Positions 1 through 8,005 of a stretch of DNA of 64,000 nt are shown piece after piece. The stretch covers positions 1-64,000 of the forward strand of contig NZ_VRUU01000014.1 in the NCBI RefSeq assembly GCF_008039875.1. The letters run 5' to 3'. Under the pieces are notes generated by a model, which saw nothing but the letters and a program-made list of their open reading frames with translations, was not told where the DNA came from and did not search any database. Every line of letters begins with the position of its first letter. Position 1 is the stretch's first letter. The position numbers were made by a program, and so were the translations under genes. The DNA comes from Methylobacterium sp. WL119 (GTDB lineage Bacteria; Pseudomonadota; Alphaproteobacteria; Rhizobiales; Beijerinckiaceae).

Positions 1-730
1 GCGCGCGTCGGCCCATTCCGCGGCGGCCGAAGCGCCGGCCGAGGAGGCCGAAGCCGCGCCCGAACCCGTCCTGCCCGTCGCCGCGACGCCCGAGCCGGCG
101 CCGCCCCGCGCCGCGGCGTTCGATCTCGCGCCGCTGATCGCCCGCCTCGAAGCCGGTCCGCGTGCCGGCAGCGGGCGCACCCTCCTCGTCGTCGAGACCG
201 CGGGCCCCGGCCGGCCTGCAGCAGGCCCGAGCCTCGTCGAAGCGATCGAGGCGGCGCTCTCGGGCCGGGCCTCCGCGCTCTCGGTCGACCTGAACGGACC
301 GGCCTCCGACGCCGACGCGCCGGGCCTGACGGATCTCGTCGCCGGGGAGGCCGCCTTCCTCGACGTGATCCAGGCCGAACGCGGCTCCGGGCTGCACCGG
401 ATCGCCGCCGGCTCGCTGGAGACCGAGGTGCTGCTCGAGGAGCCGGACGCGGTGGCGATCACCGTCGAGGCGATGGCCGAGGCCTACGACTGGGTGGTCT
501 GCCGCCTGCGGGCGGAGCCGGGCGCGCACGCCCTGCTCCCCGCCCTCGGCGGCCTGATGGACAGCGTGATCATCGCCTCGAACGCGGCCCTCGACGATCC
601 CGATCTCGGCGACCTGTTCGCCAGCGCCGAGGATTCCGGCGCGGGCCAGGTCCTCGTCGCCCAGGACCGGCCGGCTCAGGCCCGCGCCGTCCGCACCGAA
701 CCGATGGCGCTGCGCCTGTCGGCGGCGTGA
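1..730 (+). CDS. Wzc-like polysaccharide chain-length/kinase-like protein, C-terminal part (5' end outside window)
   Basis: The open frame enters from the left edge (frame of base 2) and stops with TGA at 728-730, so only about 242 C-terminal residues are visible. The first 40 are an Ala/Pro/Glu-rich linker. What follows resembles the cytoplasmic nucleotide-binding domain of Wzc/CpsD-type exopolysaccharide proteins: a strand LLVVET, a later strand LSVDLNGP where Walker A' would be, then YDWVVCRL and a late VIIASN strand. The P-loop is not intact: the expected GxGKS/T position reads AGPGRPAAGPS. It is therefore probably a non-catalytic, regulatory version. The next genes (acyltransferase, deacetylase) fit a polysaccharide cluster that continues to the left. 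The family call is inferred from fold order and context and is moderate. Confidence 0.55.
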   Translation, partial: RASAHSAAAEAPAEEAEAAPEPVLPVAATPEPAPPRAAAFDLAPLIARLEAGPRAGSGRTLLVVETAGPGRPAAGPSLVEAIEAALSGRASALSVDLNGPASDADAPGLTDLVAGEAAFLDVIQAERGSGLHRIAAGSLETEVLLEEPDAVAITVEAMAEAYDWVVCRLRAEPGAHALLPALGGLMDSVIIASNAALDDPDLGDLFASAEDSGAGQVLVAQDRPAQARAVRTEPMALRLSAA

Positions 731-735
731 CCGGA

Positions 736-767
736 GCCCCGCCGTCTCCGTGCGGAGACGGCGGGGC
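736..767. terminator. Bidirectional hairpin between convergent genes
   Basis: A perfect 15-bp inverted repeat (arms 736-750 and 753-767, loop TG) fills the gap between two converging genes, 6 bases after the first stop and 11 bases before the other. It has no long T tract, which is common in high-GC genomes. It most likely ends transcription from both sides. Confidence 0.75.
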
Positions 768-778
768 CTCGAGCCGCT

Positions 779-1981
779 TCAACCGCCCTTCATCCGCCGC
801 AGGCGCCGGACGAGGGCGAACAGGCGCGGGTCGCGCTTGATCCGGCGCTTGAGCCGGGTAAGCCGCGTCGCCACGAACCCGTAGGCGTGGCCGCGCAGCG
901 TCACCGGCAGCGTCGCCTCCACCAGCGGGATGGTCTCGTCGCAGACGCTCGCCTTGTAGCGGGCCTCGCCGACGCCGAGGTCGAATGCGCGGCGCCCCTG
1001 CGCGGCCTGGTCGCGCACGAGGTGATGGAGCAGCAGGTCGCCGGGGCTGAAGCGGGCGATCTCGGGGTCGGCGTCGAACGCCGTCATCATGCCGCTGTAG
1101 CGCGCCCCGTCGACCGCCCCGCCGAAGGTCGCGAGCACGCGGCCGGTCGCCTCCAGCACCAGCGCGTGGATCTCGACCGCCGGGTTCTCGCCCGCGGTGG
1201 CGGCCGTGAGGAAGGCGCGGATCGCGGGGTCGGCATAAGGGTCGGCGATGCCCATCGCGGCGAAGCGTGCCGCCTTCTGGGCGTAAAAGGCCGACAGGAA
1301 CCGCGCGGCCTCGGCGCCGTCGGCGGCCTTGCGGTAGGCGAGGGCGCCGTGCGCCTCGACGAGGCGCTTCTCCTTGGAGCGCAGCTTCTTGCGCGCGTCG
1401 GCGCTGAAGGCGCGCTTGAGCGTCGATTCGGGATCGGGCCCGAGCATCATTCCGTAGCCGTCGCTCGGCGCCGCCTCGCCGCGGATCGCCAGCGGGTTGA
1501 CCGCCCCGTCCCAGGTGCGGGGCTGGTGCCCGAGCGCGTAGACGTCGATGCCGGCGGCGCGCCCGACCAGGCCGAGCGCCGCGATCACGTCCTCGGCCGG
1601 CACCGCGGCGGCGTCGCGGGCGGCGAAGAGCGGCAGGTGGTAGTTGGCGTGGTCGCCGCCGAGCGTCCGGGCGATCGCGATCCCGCGGCGGCGCTCGACC
1701 GCCAGCGGCAGCAGGATGCGCGGCCGGCCGGCGGCATCGCGCAGGACGACGATCCGCAGCGCGCCGGGGGCGACGGCCGCGCCGGCATAGGCGCGGACCC
1801 AGGCGAAGCGCTGGTAGGGCGTGGCGAGGCAGGCGGGGTCGGCCTCGAGCCCGCGCCACAGCGCCTCGACGGCATCGAGATCGGTGAAGACCTCGGCGGT
1901 CAGGCCGGATTGGGCGCCCGCGCGGGCCATGATCGCTCCTGCGAGATCCCGGTTCATCGGACCGCGTGCCAGAACCGTCAT
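779..1981 (-). CDS. BcsL/CelD-type GNAT acyltransferase (polysaccharide-associated)
   Basis: 400 residues. The central and C-terminal part matches the BioF2-like/FemAB-type acetyltransferase domain (Acetyltransf_6): a basic stretch SADARKKLRSKEK, a helix ending in FYAQKAARF, the strand pair ATFGGAVDG and YSGMMTAF, and the late FSPGDLLLHHL and FDLGVGEARYK segments. Relatives sit in cellulose and exopolysaccharide clusters and are thought to acylate the polymer or its precursors; the substrate here is unknown. No signal peptide or membrane segment is seen. ATG 1981 is chosen because GAGGG lies just upstream; ATG 1960 and an upstream extension to 2107 are open but lack a better ribosome site. 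It converges with the Wzc-like gene and diverges from the deacetylase. Confidence 0.72.
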   Translation of the reverse strand: MTVLARGPMNRDLAGAIMARAGAQSGLTAEVFTDLDAVEALWRGLEADPACLATPYQRFAWVRAYAGAAVAPGALRIVVLRDAAGRPRILLPLAVERRRGIAIARTLGGDHANYHLPLFAARDAAAVPAEDVIAALGLVGRAAGIDVYALGHQPRTWDGAVNPLAIRGEAAPSDGYGMMLGPDPESTLKRAFSADARKKLRSKEKRLVEAHGALAYRKAADGAEAARFLSAFYAQKAARFAAMGIADPYADPAIRAFLTAATAGENPAVEIHALVLEATGRVLATFGGAVDGARYSGMMTAFDADPEIARFSPGDLLLHHLVRDQAAQGRRAFDLGVGEARYKASVCDETIPLVEATLPVTLRGHAYGFVATRLTRLKRRIKRDPRLFALVRRLRRMKGG

Positions 1982-2279
1982 CGCCCATCCCTCGCGCCGG
2001 CCTCTCGCGGAGGCAGCAAACCATCGGTCTCGGGCGCCAGTTCTCGTGCGCACGCTCCTAAGCCGGGGTGTACGGCGCGGTGCGATCGAAGCATCGGCGC
2101 CGCCCAAGCGACGACGTGGCTAACGCATGGTTGCGACGCGCCTCGGGTCCCGGGATCGCCGGTGAAACCTCAGCCTTTGTTTACATCGAAGCGGGACAAG
2201 GAACGGGCGACGCGGCGCGCGGCATCGCCTGCGACGTCCCGCTTCTGCTTCATCGATCTTGCCCCATCGAGGCGGTGCC

Positions 2280-3341
2280 ATGCTGTCGTCCCGAAACCGC
2301 CACCGGCTGTTCGAGGCCGGGTTCCGGGCCGTCTCGGCGACGGGGGCCGACCGCTGGCTCGCGCCGGCCGCCTGCGGCCTCGGGGTGATCCTCACCTTCC
2401 ACCATGTCAGCCCGGAGGCGCCGGGTCCCTACGCGCCGAACCGCCTGCTCTCGATCACGCCGGACTTCCTCGACGCGACGCTGCGCGAGCTCGACGCCCG
2501 CGGCTTCGAGGTCGTCGGCCTCGACGAGGTGCCCGAGCGCCTCGCCGCCGCGCGCTACCGGCCGCCCTTCGCGGTGCTGACCTTCGACGACGGCTACCGC
2601 GACAACGTCGAGCACGCCCTGCCGGTGCTGCGCCGCCACGGCGTGCCGTGGACGCTGTTCGTCACCAGCGACTTCGCCGACCAGACCGGGCGGCTGTGGT
2701 GGATCGAGCTGGAGCGGGCGATCGGCCGGCTGGAGCGGGTCCGCGTCGCGATCGGCACGCGGACGGTCGACCTGCCGGCGCGCAGCCCGCAGGAGAAGGC
2801 GCTCGCCTTCGAGGCGGTCTACCGCGACCTGCGCAGCGGCTCGGAAGCGCGGCTGCTCGACGGGATCGCGGCTTTGTGCCGGGAGGCGGGCATCGCCCCC
2901 GGCGCGGTCGCCGCCGAGCTCTGCCTGTCGTGGGACGACCTCAGGGCGCTGGGCCGGGACCCGGCGGTGACCTTCGGCGCGCACACGCGCAGCCATCCGA
3001 TGCTGGCCAAGCACGCGGCCGAGGCGGCGCTCCGCGAGATCGGCGAGGGTCGCGACCGGCTGGCGGCGGAGCTGGCGCGGCCGGTGCGGCACCTGTCCTA
3101 TCCGGTCGGTGATCCGACGTCGGCCGGCGCGCGGGAATTCGCGCTCGCCCGCGACCTCGGCTTCGAGACCGCGGTGACGACGCGGCCGGGCCACCTCTTC
3201 CCCGACCATGCCGGCCACCTGCACGCCCTGCCGCGGGTCTCGGTCAACGGCTGCCACCAGTCGCGGGCGGCGCTGGCCGGCCTGCTCTCGGGCGTGCCCT
3301 TCCTCGCCTGGAACCGCGGCCGACGCCTCAACGTGGCGTGA
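2280..3341 (+). CDS. Polysaccharide deacetylase (NodB homology domain)
   Basis: 353 residues of the carbohydrate esterase 4 fold. Metal-binding motif 1 is TFDDGYRD near residue 102 (the first Asp is the presumed catalytic base, the second a metal ligand). Motif 2 is HTRSHP near 234, which supplies the two metal His. The front part carries LTFHHVS, typical of this subfamily. There is no clear signal peptide, so a cytoplasmic or envelope-associated role in trimming acetyl groups from polysaccharide intermediates is inferred. ATG 2280 follows GAGGCGG; an in-frame TTG at 2259 is less likely. The gene is divergent from the acyltransferase, across about 300 bases with no other gene. Confidence 0.85.
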   Translation: MLSSRNRHRLFEAGFRAVSATGADRWLAPAACGLGVILTFHHVSPEAPGPYAPNRLLSITPDFLDATLRELDARGFEVVGLDEVPERLAAARYRPPFAVLTFDDGYRDNVEHALPVLRRHGVPWTLFVTSDFADQTGRLWWIELERAIGRLERVRVAIGTRTVDLPARSPQEKALAFEAVYRDLRSGSEARLLDGIAALCREAGIAPGAVAAELCLSWDDLRALGRDPAVTFGAHTRSHPMLAKHAAEAALREIGEGRDRLAAELARPVRHLSYPVGDPTSAGAREFALARDLGFETAVTTRPGHLFPDHAGHLHALPRVSVNGCHQSRAALAGLLSGVPFLAWNRGRRLNVA

Positions 3342-3356
3342 GCCCGGCGGACGCAG

Positions 3357-3743
3357 TCACCGCCGCCGGCGGCGGTGCCGGTAGGACCGGCCCTCGCTGC
3401 TGCCCGCGGTGAACACCGCGCTCTGGCGGCCGCGGCGGACGCGGTAGCGCCCGCGCCGGCTGCCGCGGGCCTCCTCGGCCGGCTCGTCGGCCTGGGTCGC
3501 GACCGCCGCCGTCGCGGGCAGGGCGGGCGCGGGCGGGGTCTCGCCCGCCGCGTAGCCGCCGGCGACGTTCTTGGCCGCCGGCCCGAACATCGCCAGGCAC
3601 TGGTTGTAGGCGAGGTCGTTCTTCAGGCGCTCGCACTCGCCGACCGAACGCGGCGTCCCCTGGGCCAGGGCGGTGCCGCCGAGCCACAGGAGGAGCAACC
3701 CGGCGAGGGCAGGGGACGGTTTCGGGAGGGGCATGAAGGACAT
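3357..3743 (-). CDS. Small secreted protein with Cys-x9-Cys motif, function unknown
   Basis: 128 residues. The N-terminus (MSFMPLPKPS, then a Leu/Ala run ending ALAQG) looks like a Sec signal peptide cleaved after ALA. The mature part begins with a short conserved-looking block, VGECERLKNDLAYNQCLA, with two Cys that could form a disulfide. A long Ala/Pro/Glu linker and a very basic Arg/His-rich tail follow. This layout recurs in small periplasmic proteins of Hyphomicrobiales with no known function. The start could be ATG 3743 or ATG 3734; the signal peptide is kept either way. Confidence 0.6.
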   Translation of the reverse strand: MSFMPLPKPSPALAGLLLLWLGGTALAQGTPRSVGECERLKNDLAYNQCLAMFGPAAKNVAGGYAAGETPPAPALPATAAVATQADEPAEEARGSRRGRYRVRRGRQSAVFTAGSSEGRSYRHRRRRR

Positions 3744-3808
3744 CTGCGAGCGAAGCGGCGCGGTTCGGCCGCTTCTCGCCCCCGAGTGCGGCGAAAACGC
3801 GGGCGCCG

Positions 3809-4015
3809 TCAGCGGTCCGGTCGTTCCATCCACTTGATCAGCGGCATCAGCGGGAAGATCCAGGCGATGCCGAGGATGCTGTAGAGCACGGTCTGAAGCA
3901 GGGCCGGCGCCTCGGCGATGCGGCTGTCGGCCAGCGCCATCGCCAGCGGCGCGTAGACGATGACGAAGGCCAGGATCCCGATCGTCCCGATCAGGGTGCG
4001 GGTGCGGCGGCGCAT
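3809..4015 (-). CDS. DUF2842 small inner-membrane protein
   Basis: 68 residues: a basic start (MRRRTRTLIG), a first membrane helix (GTIGILAFVIVYAPLAMAL), a short loop, and a second helix (LLQTVLYSILGIAWIFPLMP) ending LIKWMERPDR. Length, topology and the closing W-x-x-P-L-x-x-x-I-x-W-M pattern fit DUF2842, a family largely confined to Alphaproteobacteria and of unknown role. ATG 4015 has AAGGGAA at a good distance; the longer open frame to 4069 has no ribosome site. It shares its strand with the secreted protein 65 bases downstream and may be cotranscribed with it. Confidence 0.8.
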   Translation of the reverse strand: MRRRTRTLIGTIGILAFVIVYAPLAMALADSRIAEAPALLQTVLYSILGIAWIFPLMPLIKWMERPDR

Positions 4016-4386
4016 GCGATTCCCTTGATGCTCGCCCCGGGGGGTAGCGCCGGCGGCCGGCGATGGCAACGCGTCGGATCGGCGCCGTCAGGGCGATTGC
4101 TGAAAGCGATCGCCCTTGTTTTCAGCTGGCCTCAATCGCCGGCGCCCGCCTCCGCGGGCTTGGGCTTTCGCTTCGCTCGACGGTCTCCAGGACATTCGTC
4201 CTGAAGACCCCGCTCCGCGCGGCGCTCTTCGCGCCGTGAAGCCGCCCCGGGCGGCTTCACGCGATCGCCCTGTCGACGCCGTCCCGCCGCGGTCCGCGCG
4301 CGTGCGGCAACGCCGGACGTTGCCGCGGGCGCCGGCTTTGCCTAACCCGGTGGCGCCCTGTCACCGATCCGAGCGACGACGCCCCG
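4016..4386. other. Intergenic region upstream of ctaA, no gene seen
   Basis: 371 bases between the divergent DUF2842 and ctaA genes. The left quarter probably holds both promoters, though no convincing -35/-10 pair could be picked. The middle is a run of four hairpins (4144-4260, listed separately). No coding potential beyond short shadow frames. Confidence 0.6.
4144..4260. repeat. Four consecutive hairpins, REP/BIME-like intergenic element
   Basis: Four perfect inverted repeats follow one another: 4144-4159 (GCCCGC/GCGGGC), 4188-4203 (CAGGAC/GTCCTG around ATTC), 4221-4235 (GGCGC/GCGCC) and 4236-4260 (GTGAAGCCGCC/GGCGGCTTCAC). The last is an 11-bp stem with a 3-base loop and could act as a terminator or RNA-stabilising stem. 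The arrangement resembles repeated extragenic palindromes, but copy number elsewhere cannot be judged from this window. Confidence 0.55.
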
Positions 4387-5496
4387 ATGAGGCCTGCCGA
4401 ATCCCCGCGCCGCGAAGGCGCCGTCCGCACGTGGCTCTACCTGCTCGCCGCCCTCGTCGTCGCGATGGTGGCGGTCGGCGGCGCGACGCGCCTGACCGGG
4501 TCCGGCCTGTCGATCACCGAGTGGCGCCCCGTGACCGGCGTGGTGCCGCCGCTCTCGGCCGCCGACTGGGCGACCGAGTTCGAGAAGTACCGCGACACGC
4601 CGCAATACCGCATCCTCAACCAGGGCCTGGGCCTGTCCGACTTCAAGGTGCTGTATTTCTGGGAATGGGGGCACCGCCTGCTCGGTCGGATCGTCGGCCT
4701 GGTGTTCTTCCTGCCGCTGATCGCGTTCTGGTGGCGCGGCATGCTGAGCCGGCGCCTCGGCCTCGGCCTGCTGACGCTCGGCATCCTCGGGGGCGCGCAG
4801 GGCGGGATCGGCTGGATCATGGTAGCCTCGGGTCTCCAGCCTGGCATGACCGCCGTGGCGCCGATCAAGCTCGCCCTGCACCTCACCATGGCCAGCCTGA
4901 TCCTGGCGGGCCTCGTCTGGCTCGCCGCCGGCGAGCGCAGCGAAAGCGTCGCCCCGGCCCGACTCCGCCTGCGCGCGGTCGCGCTCGCCCTGCCGGTGCT
5001 GGTGCTGGCGCAGATCTTCCTCGGCGGCCTGGTCGCCGGCTCCCATGCCGGTCTCGTCCACAACACTTGGCCGACCATGGACGGCGCCCTGATCCCGCCG
5101 GCCGAGACGCTGTTCTCGGTCAGGCCCTGGATCGAGAACTTCGTCGACAACGTCACCCTGGTCCAGCTCAACCACCGGCTGACCGCCTACCTGCTGCTCG
5201 CCGTCGCCCTCGCGCACGCGGCCGACGCGCGGGTCGCCGCCCCGGGCAGCGCGGTCGCGCGGCGCGCCACCGGCGTCGCCGGGCTCGCCTTGGCCCAGGC
5301 CGCGCTCGGCATCGCGACGTTGCTGATGGCCGTGCCGCTCTGGGCGGCCCTGGCGCACCAGGTGCTGGCGATGGCCGTCCTGGTGATGGCGACCGTCCAT
5401 GCGCGCCTGAGCCGCGGCCTCGTGCGCGCGACGCGCACGACCGGCCCGGCGATCGCCCCGTTCGGCTTCGAGGCGCTGGCCGGACGCGGCGCCTGA
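4387..5496 (+). CDS. ctaA: Heme A synthase (COX15/CtaA)
   Basis: 369 residues, with about eight membrane helices. It oxidises the C8 methyl of heme O to a formyl group, giving heme A for aa3-type cytochrome oxidases. Four conserved His that ligate heme are visible: EWGHRLLGR (H96), ALHLTMA (H165), NHRLTAY (H263) and LAHQVLA (H324). HNTWPTMDG after the fifth helix and GSGLSITEW after the first are COX15 signatures of the alphaproteobacterial/mitochondrial type. The two Cys of the Bacillus-type enzyme are absent, as expected for this group. ATG 4387 has only a weak ribosome site. It is not next to oxidase genes here. Confidence 0.92.
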   Translation: MRPAESPRREGAVRTWLYLLAALVVAMVAVGGATRLTGSGLSITEWRPVTGVVPPLSAADWATEFEKYRDTPQYRILNQGLGLSDFKVLYFWEWGHRLLGRIVGLVFFLPLIAFWWRGMLSRRLGLGLLTLGILGGAQGGIGWIMVASGLQPGMTAVAPIKLALHLTMASLILAGLVWLAAGERSESVAPARLRLRAVALALPVLVLAQIFLGGLVAGSHAGLVHNTWPTMDGALIPPAETLFSVRPWIENFVDNVTLVQLNHRLTAYLLLAVALAHAADARVAAPGSAVARRATGVAGLALAQAALGIATLLMAVPLWAALAHQVLAMAVLVMATVHARLSRGLVRATRTTGPAIAPFGFEALAGRGA

Positions 5497-5643
5497 TGGC
5501 GGCTTGGAGGCCCGCTTCCTCGATTCAGGATGAATGTTGAGCCTGATCGGTGGAAAAGGCGGGACGGCTCGGCGCTGCGTGGTCTGCCGGTGGAACGAGT
5601 GTCATCGAAACGGCTTAGCCTCGATGCGTTGCAGGAGGCTGTG

Positions 5644-6327
5644 ATGTTCCTGGCCGAAGACGGACGACCGGTTGGTCTCACCTGGCACTATACGCCGCGC
5701 GAGATCGTCGCCGACGGGGTGGTCCACGGCCTCGGCGTGCTCCTCGGCCTCGCCGGGGCGGTCGCCCTGGTGTCGATGGCGCTGACGGAGCATCTCGGCA
5801 CGTCCGAGCGGGTCGCGGTGGCGGTCTACGCCACCGCCCTGGTCTCGATGCTGGCGGTCTCGGCCACCTACAACCTCTACCCGGTCGGCCCGCGCAAATG
5901 GCTGCTGCGCCGCGCCGACCACGCGCTGATCTACCTGATGATCGCCGGCACCTACACGCCGCTCGTCGCCCTGGTCGGGACCGGGCCGACGGCGTGGGCG
6001 CTCCTCGCCTTCGTGTGGATCGTGGCCGGGATCGGCATCGCGGTGAAGCTGCTGCTGCCCGGCCGCTTCGACCGGCTGTCGATCGGCCTCTACCTGCTCC
6101 TCGGCTGGTGCGGCCTGTTCGCCTACGAATCGGTGATCGCGGCGCTGCAGCCGACCGCTTTGTGGATGCTCGCGATCGGCGGCCTGCTCTACTCGGTCGG
6201 GGTCATCTTCCACGTCTGGCGCAAGCTTCCGTTCCAGAACGCGATCTGGCACGCATTCGTGCTCGCGGCCGCCGCCTGCCATTACGGCACGGTCTGGGCG
6301 AGCCTGACCGGCGCCGCGATCAGCTGA
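5644..6327 (+). CDS. Hemolysin III family membrane protein (PAQR/YqfA-like)
   Basis: 227 residues with about seven membrane helices. HlyIII signatures are TPREIVADGVVHGLG near the start, then RRADHALIYLMIAGTYTP, and a last helix HAFVLAAAACHY with the paired His. In many HlyIII/PAQR proteins a first His lies in an S-x3-H motif; here that site reads SATYNLYP, so this ligand is missing or shifted, which I believe is seen in other alphaproteobacterial members. The biochemical role is not settled; the hemolysin name is historical. ATG 5644 follows a strong AGGAGG; the open frame upstream to 5530 is ignored for that reason. Confidence 0.8.
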   Translation: MFLAEDGRPVGLTWHYTPREIVADGVVHGLGVLLGLAGAVALVSMALTEHLGTSERVAVAVYATALVSMLAVSATYNLYPVGPRKWLLRRADHALIYLMIAGTYTPLVALVGTGPTAWALLAFVWIVAGIGIAVKLLLPGRFDRLSIGLYLLLGWCGLFAYESVIAALQPTALWMLAIGGLLYSVGVIFHVWRKLPFQNAIWHAFVLAAAACHYGTVWASLTGAAIS

Positions 6328-6358
6328 TCCTCCGCGAATGACAGGATCGGTCGGCGCC

Positions 6359-7003
6359 TCAGGGCGCCACCGTCCACGGACTGATGACGCGCATCGAGGC
6401 CTGCTGCGGCATCAGGGTCGCGGGCGTGCGCGGCGTGGATTTCAGCCGCTCGACGAACTTGCGCGCCTGGTCGGCCGGCAGCGCCGAAGCGGGCGCCATC
6501 AGCGCCGCCAGCTGCTTGCGGGTGCCGCGATCGACGTAGGCCGAACGCTCGACCGGGGCGAAGTCGCGCATCGTGTGGGCCGCATCGGGATCGCCGGTGA
6601 ACACGCGGGCTCCGCTGCTCAGCACCACGATGTCGCCGGGCCGCAGCGTCTCGTCCTTCATCAGGGCGGCGGCGGCGCCGCCCGTCATGTCGATCGGCTT
6701 CTGGCGATCGGTGATCCGCACCTTCAGCGGCTCCGCGGCGGGCAGGGCGGCGTAGCGGGTCCGCGGCCGCAGCCGCGGCGACACCGCCCGGCGGATACGC
6801 GGACGGTACGCGCCGCCGGAATAGGCCGGCTGGCTCGGCTCGGGCGCCTGCGCCTGCGCCTGCGCCTGCGCCGCCGGGCGGGCCCCACCGAACAGCGCCT
6901 CGAAGAAGCCGAGCTCGGCCGCCTGCGCCTGGGCGACGCCGCCGGCGACGAGGCCACCAGCGAGCACGGTGGCGAGGACGCGACGGTTCAAGGACGACGT
7001 CAT
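6359..7003 (-). CDS. Secreted protein of unknown function
   Basis: 214 residues. A signal peptide (MTSSLNRRVLATVLAGG to AQAQAAE) is followed by GFFEALFGG, an Ala-Gln repeat and a basic linker. A compact C-terminal domain contains LKVRITDRQKPIDMTGG, LRPGDIVVLSSGARVFTG and VDRGTRKQLAALM. The domain looks beta-rich and is probably periplasmic, but I do not recognise a family. ATG 7003 is preceded by GGAGG at 5 bases, which decides the start. It is a single gene, convergent with the hemolysin-III gene. Confidence 0.6.
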   Translation of the reverse strand: MTSSLNRRVLATVLAGGLVAGGVAQAQAAELGFFEALFGGARPAAQAQAQAQAPEPSQPAYSGGAYRPRIRRAVSPRLRPRTRYAALPAAEPLKVRITDRQKPIDMTGGAAAALMKDETLRPGDIVVLSSGARVFTGDPDAAHTMRDFAPVERSAYVDRGTRKQLAALMAPASALPADQARKFVERLKSTPRTPATLMPQQASMRVISPWTVAP

Positions 7004-7224
7004 CGATCCCTCCAAGGATGCGCGGGCAGAGACATGAGGTGAACCGCACGGCGCGTGCGATGCGACACCCCGTTAACGGCAACTTAAACGCGACAGTTCC
7101 GCGAAGTTTGCACGCGAATTCGCGGGCGGGCGCACCGGTCGAACGCATGGCGGAAGGCGCGGGCCCGATCGCATCGGGTCGCGCGAAACGTCCGGACGGA
7201 TGTCGGTGGTTGCTGCGTCGGGCG

Positions 7225-7473
7225 TCAGGCCGGCGTGGCCTGCTCGCCCTCGCCGATGCAGTCGAGCGCGCGCTCGACGGCGCTGACCGCGTCGAGCAGG
7301 TGCTGGACCGTGCGCTCGACCTCGAGCGCCGGGCGGCCCATGGCGGCGGCGCGGGCGCTGACGTCCTCGAGCTGCTCGAGCAGCGTGAGAAGGTCTCCGG
7401 CGACGGCGACGACCTCGCAACGGGCGAGCTGCTGCACGGGGGTGCGCGGGCGGAAGGGCAGGACGTTGCTCAT
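7225..7473 (-). CDS. Small helical protein of unknown function
   Basis: 82 residues starting MSNVLPFRPRTPV, an N-terminus common to small cytosolic proteins in Methylobacterium-like genomes. The rest is predicted helical with a heptad-like Leu pattern (LLTLLEQLEDVSARAA, VERTVQHLLDAVSAVERAL), which suggests a short coiled coil. One Cys near each end. No enzymatic motif is seen. ATG 7473 has only a weak upstream purine stretch; the frame is open to 7581, but the MSNVLPF start is the natural one. Confidence 0.5.
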   Translation of the reverse strand: MSNVLPFRPRTPVQQLARCEVVAVAGDLLTLLEQLEDVSARAAAMGRPALEVERTVQHLLDAVSAVERALDCIGEGEQATPA

Positions 7474-7729
7474 GAAGGCTTTCGGCTCATCACGGTCGTT
7501 GTCGCCGGAACGCACCCGCTTGGCCAGGGTCGCACCAGCGCTCCTCCACACGAATGCCCGGTTTCGCGGCCGCAAAGCCACGCCGTGGTGACTTTTCCGT
7601 GGCCGGGCGACATCACATCCCCGGCAACCGATTCACGCGATCGGCACCGCCTTGACGCGGACACACTGGCCCGACACCTCGGCCCGTCATTCCCGCGCCT
7701 TCCCTCCCGATCACGCCCCAGGACCCGCG

Positions 7730-7969
7730 ATGCGCCTCGTCCCGACCGTTCAGACACTCGCTCCCTTCGCCCTCGCGGCCGCCCTGGTCGGCGGCCTCGG
7801 CGCCTGCAACAGCGTCGACGGCCCCGACAGCCGCAGCGGCCTGGCGGAGACCTTCAACACCGACAACTACCGGCGCTCGAACGACACCAACGGCACGCAG
7901 ACCCGGCCCGACGTGAACCGCCTGTACACCCAGCCCTCGATCCCCTCGATCGCCAACCGCGGCTACTGA
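7730..7969 (+). CDS. Small lipoprotein
   Basis: 79 residues. An N-terminal hydrophobic segment ends in the lipobox LGAC (Cys26), so the mature product of about 54 residues should be lipid-anchored. The mature part is hydrophilic (DSRSGLAETFNTDNYRR, then TQTRPDVNRLYTQPSIPS) with no known domain. Residue +2 after the Cys is Asn, not Asp, so transport to the outer membrane is plausible. No convincing ribosome site precedes ATG 7730. Confidence 0.55.
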   Translation: MRLVPTVQTLAPFALAAALVGGLGACNSVDGPDSRSGLAETFNTDNYRRSNDTNGTQTRPDVNRLYTQPSIPSIANRGY

Positions 7970-8005
7970 TCCCCGGTTCGCTCCGCATCCGCGGCCCGGG
8001 GCGCC

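Noticed and set aside
7972..8005. CCCCGG/CCGGGG inverted repeat after the small lipoprotein as terminator
   Set aside because: Only 6-bp arms far apart in very GC-rich DNA; not distinguishable from chance.
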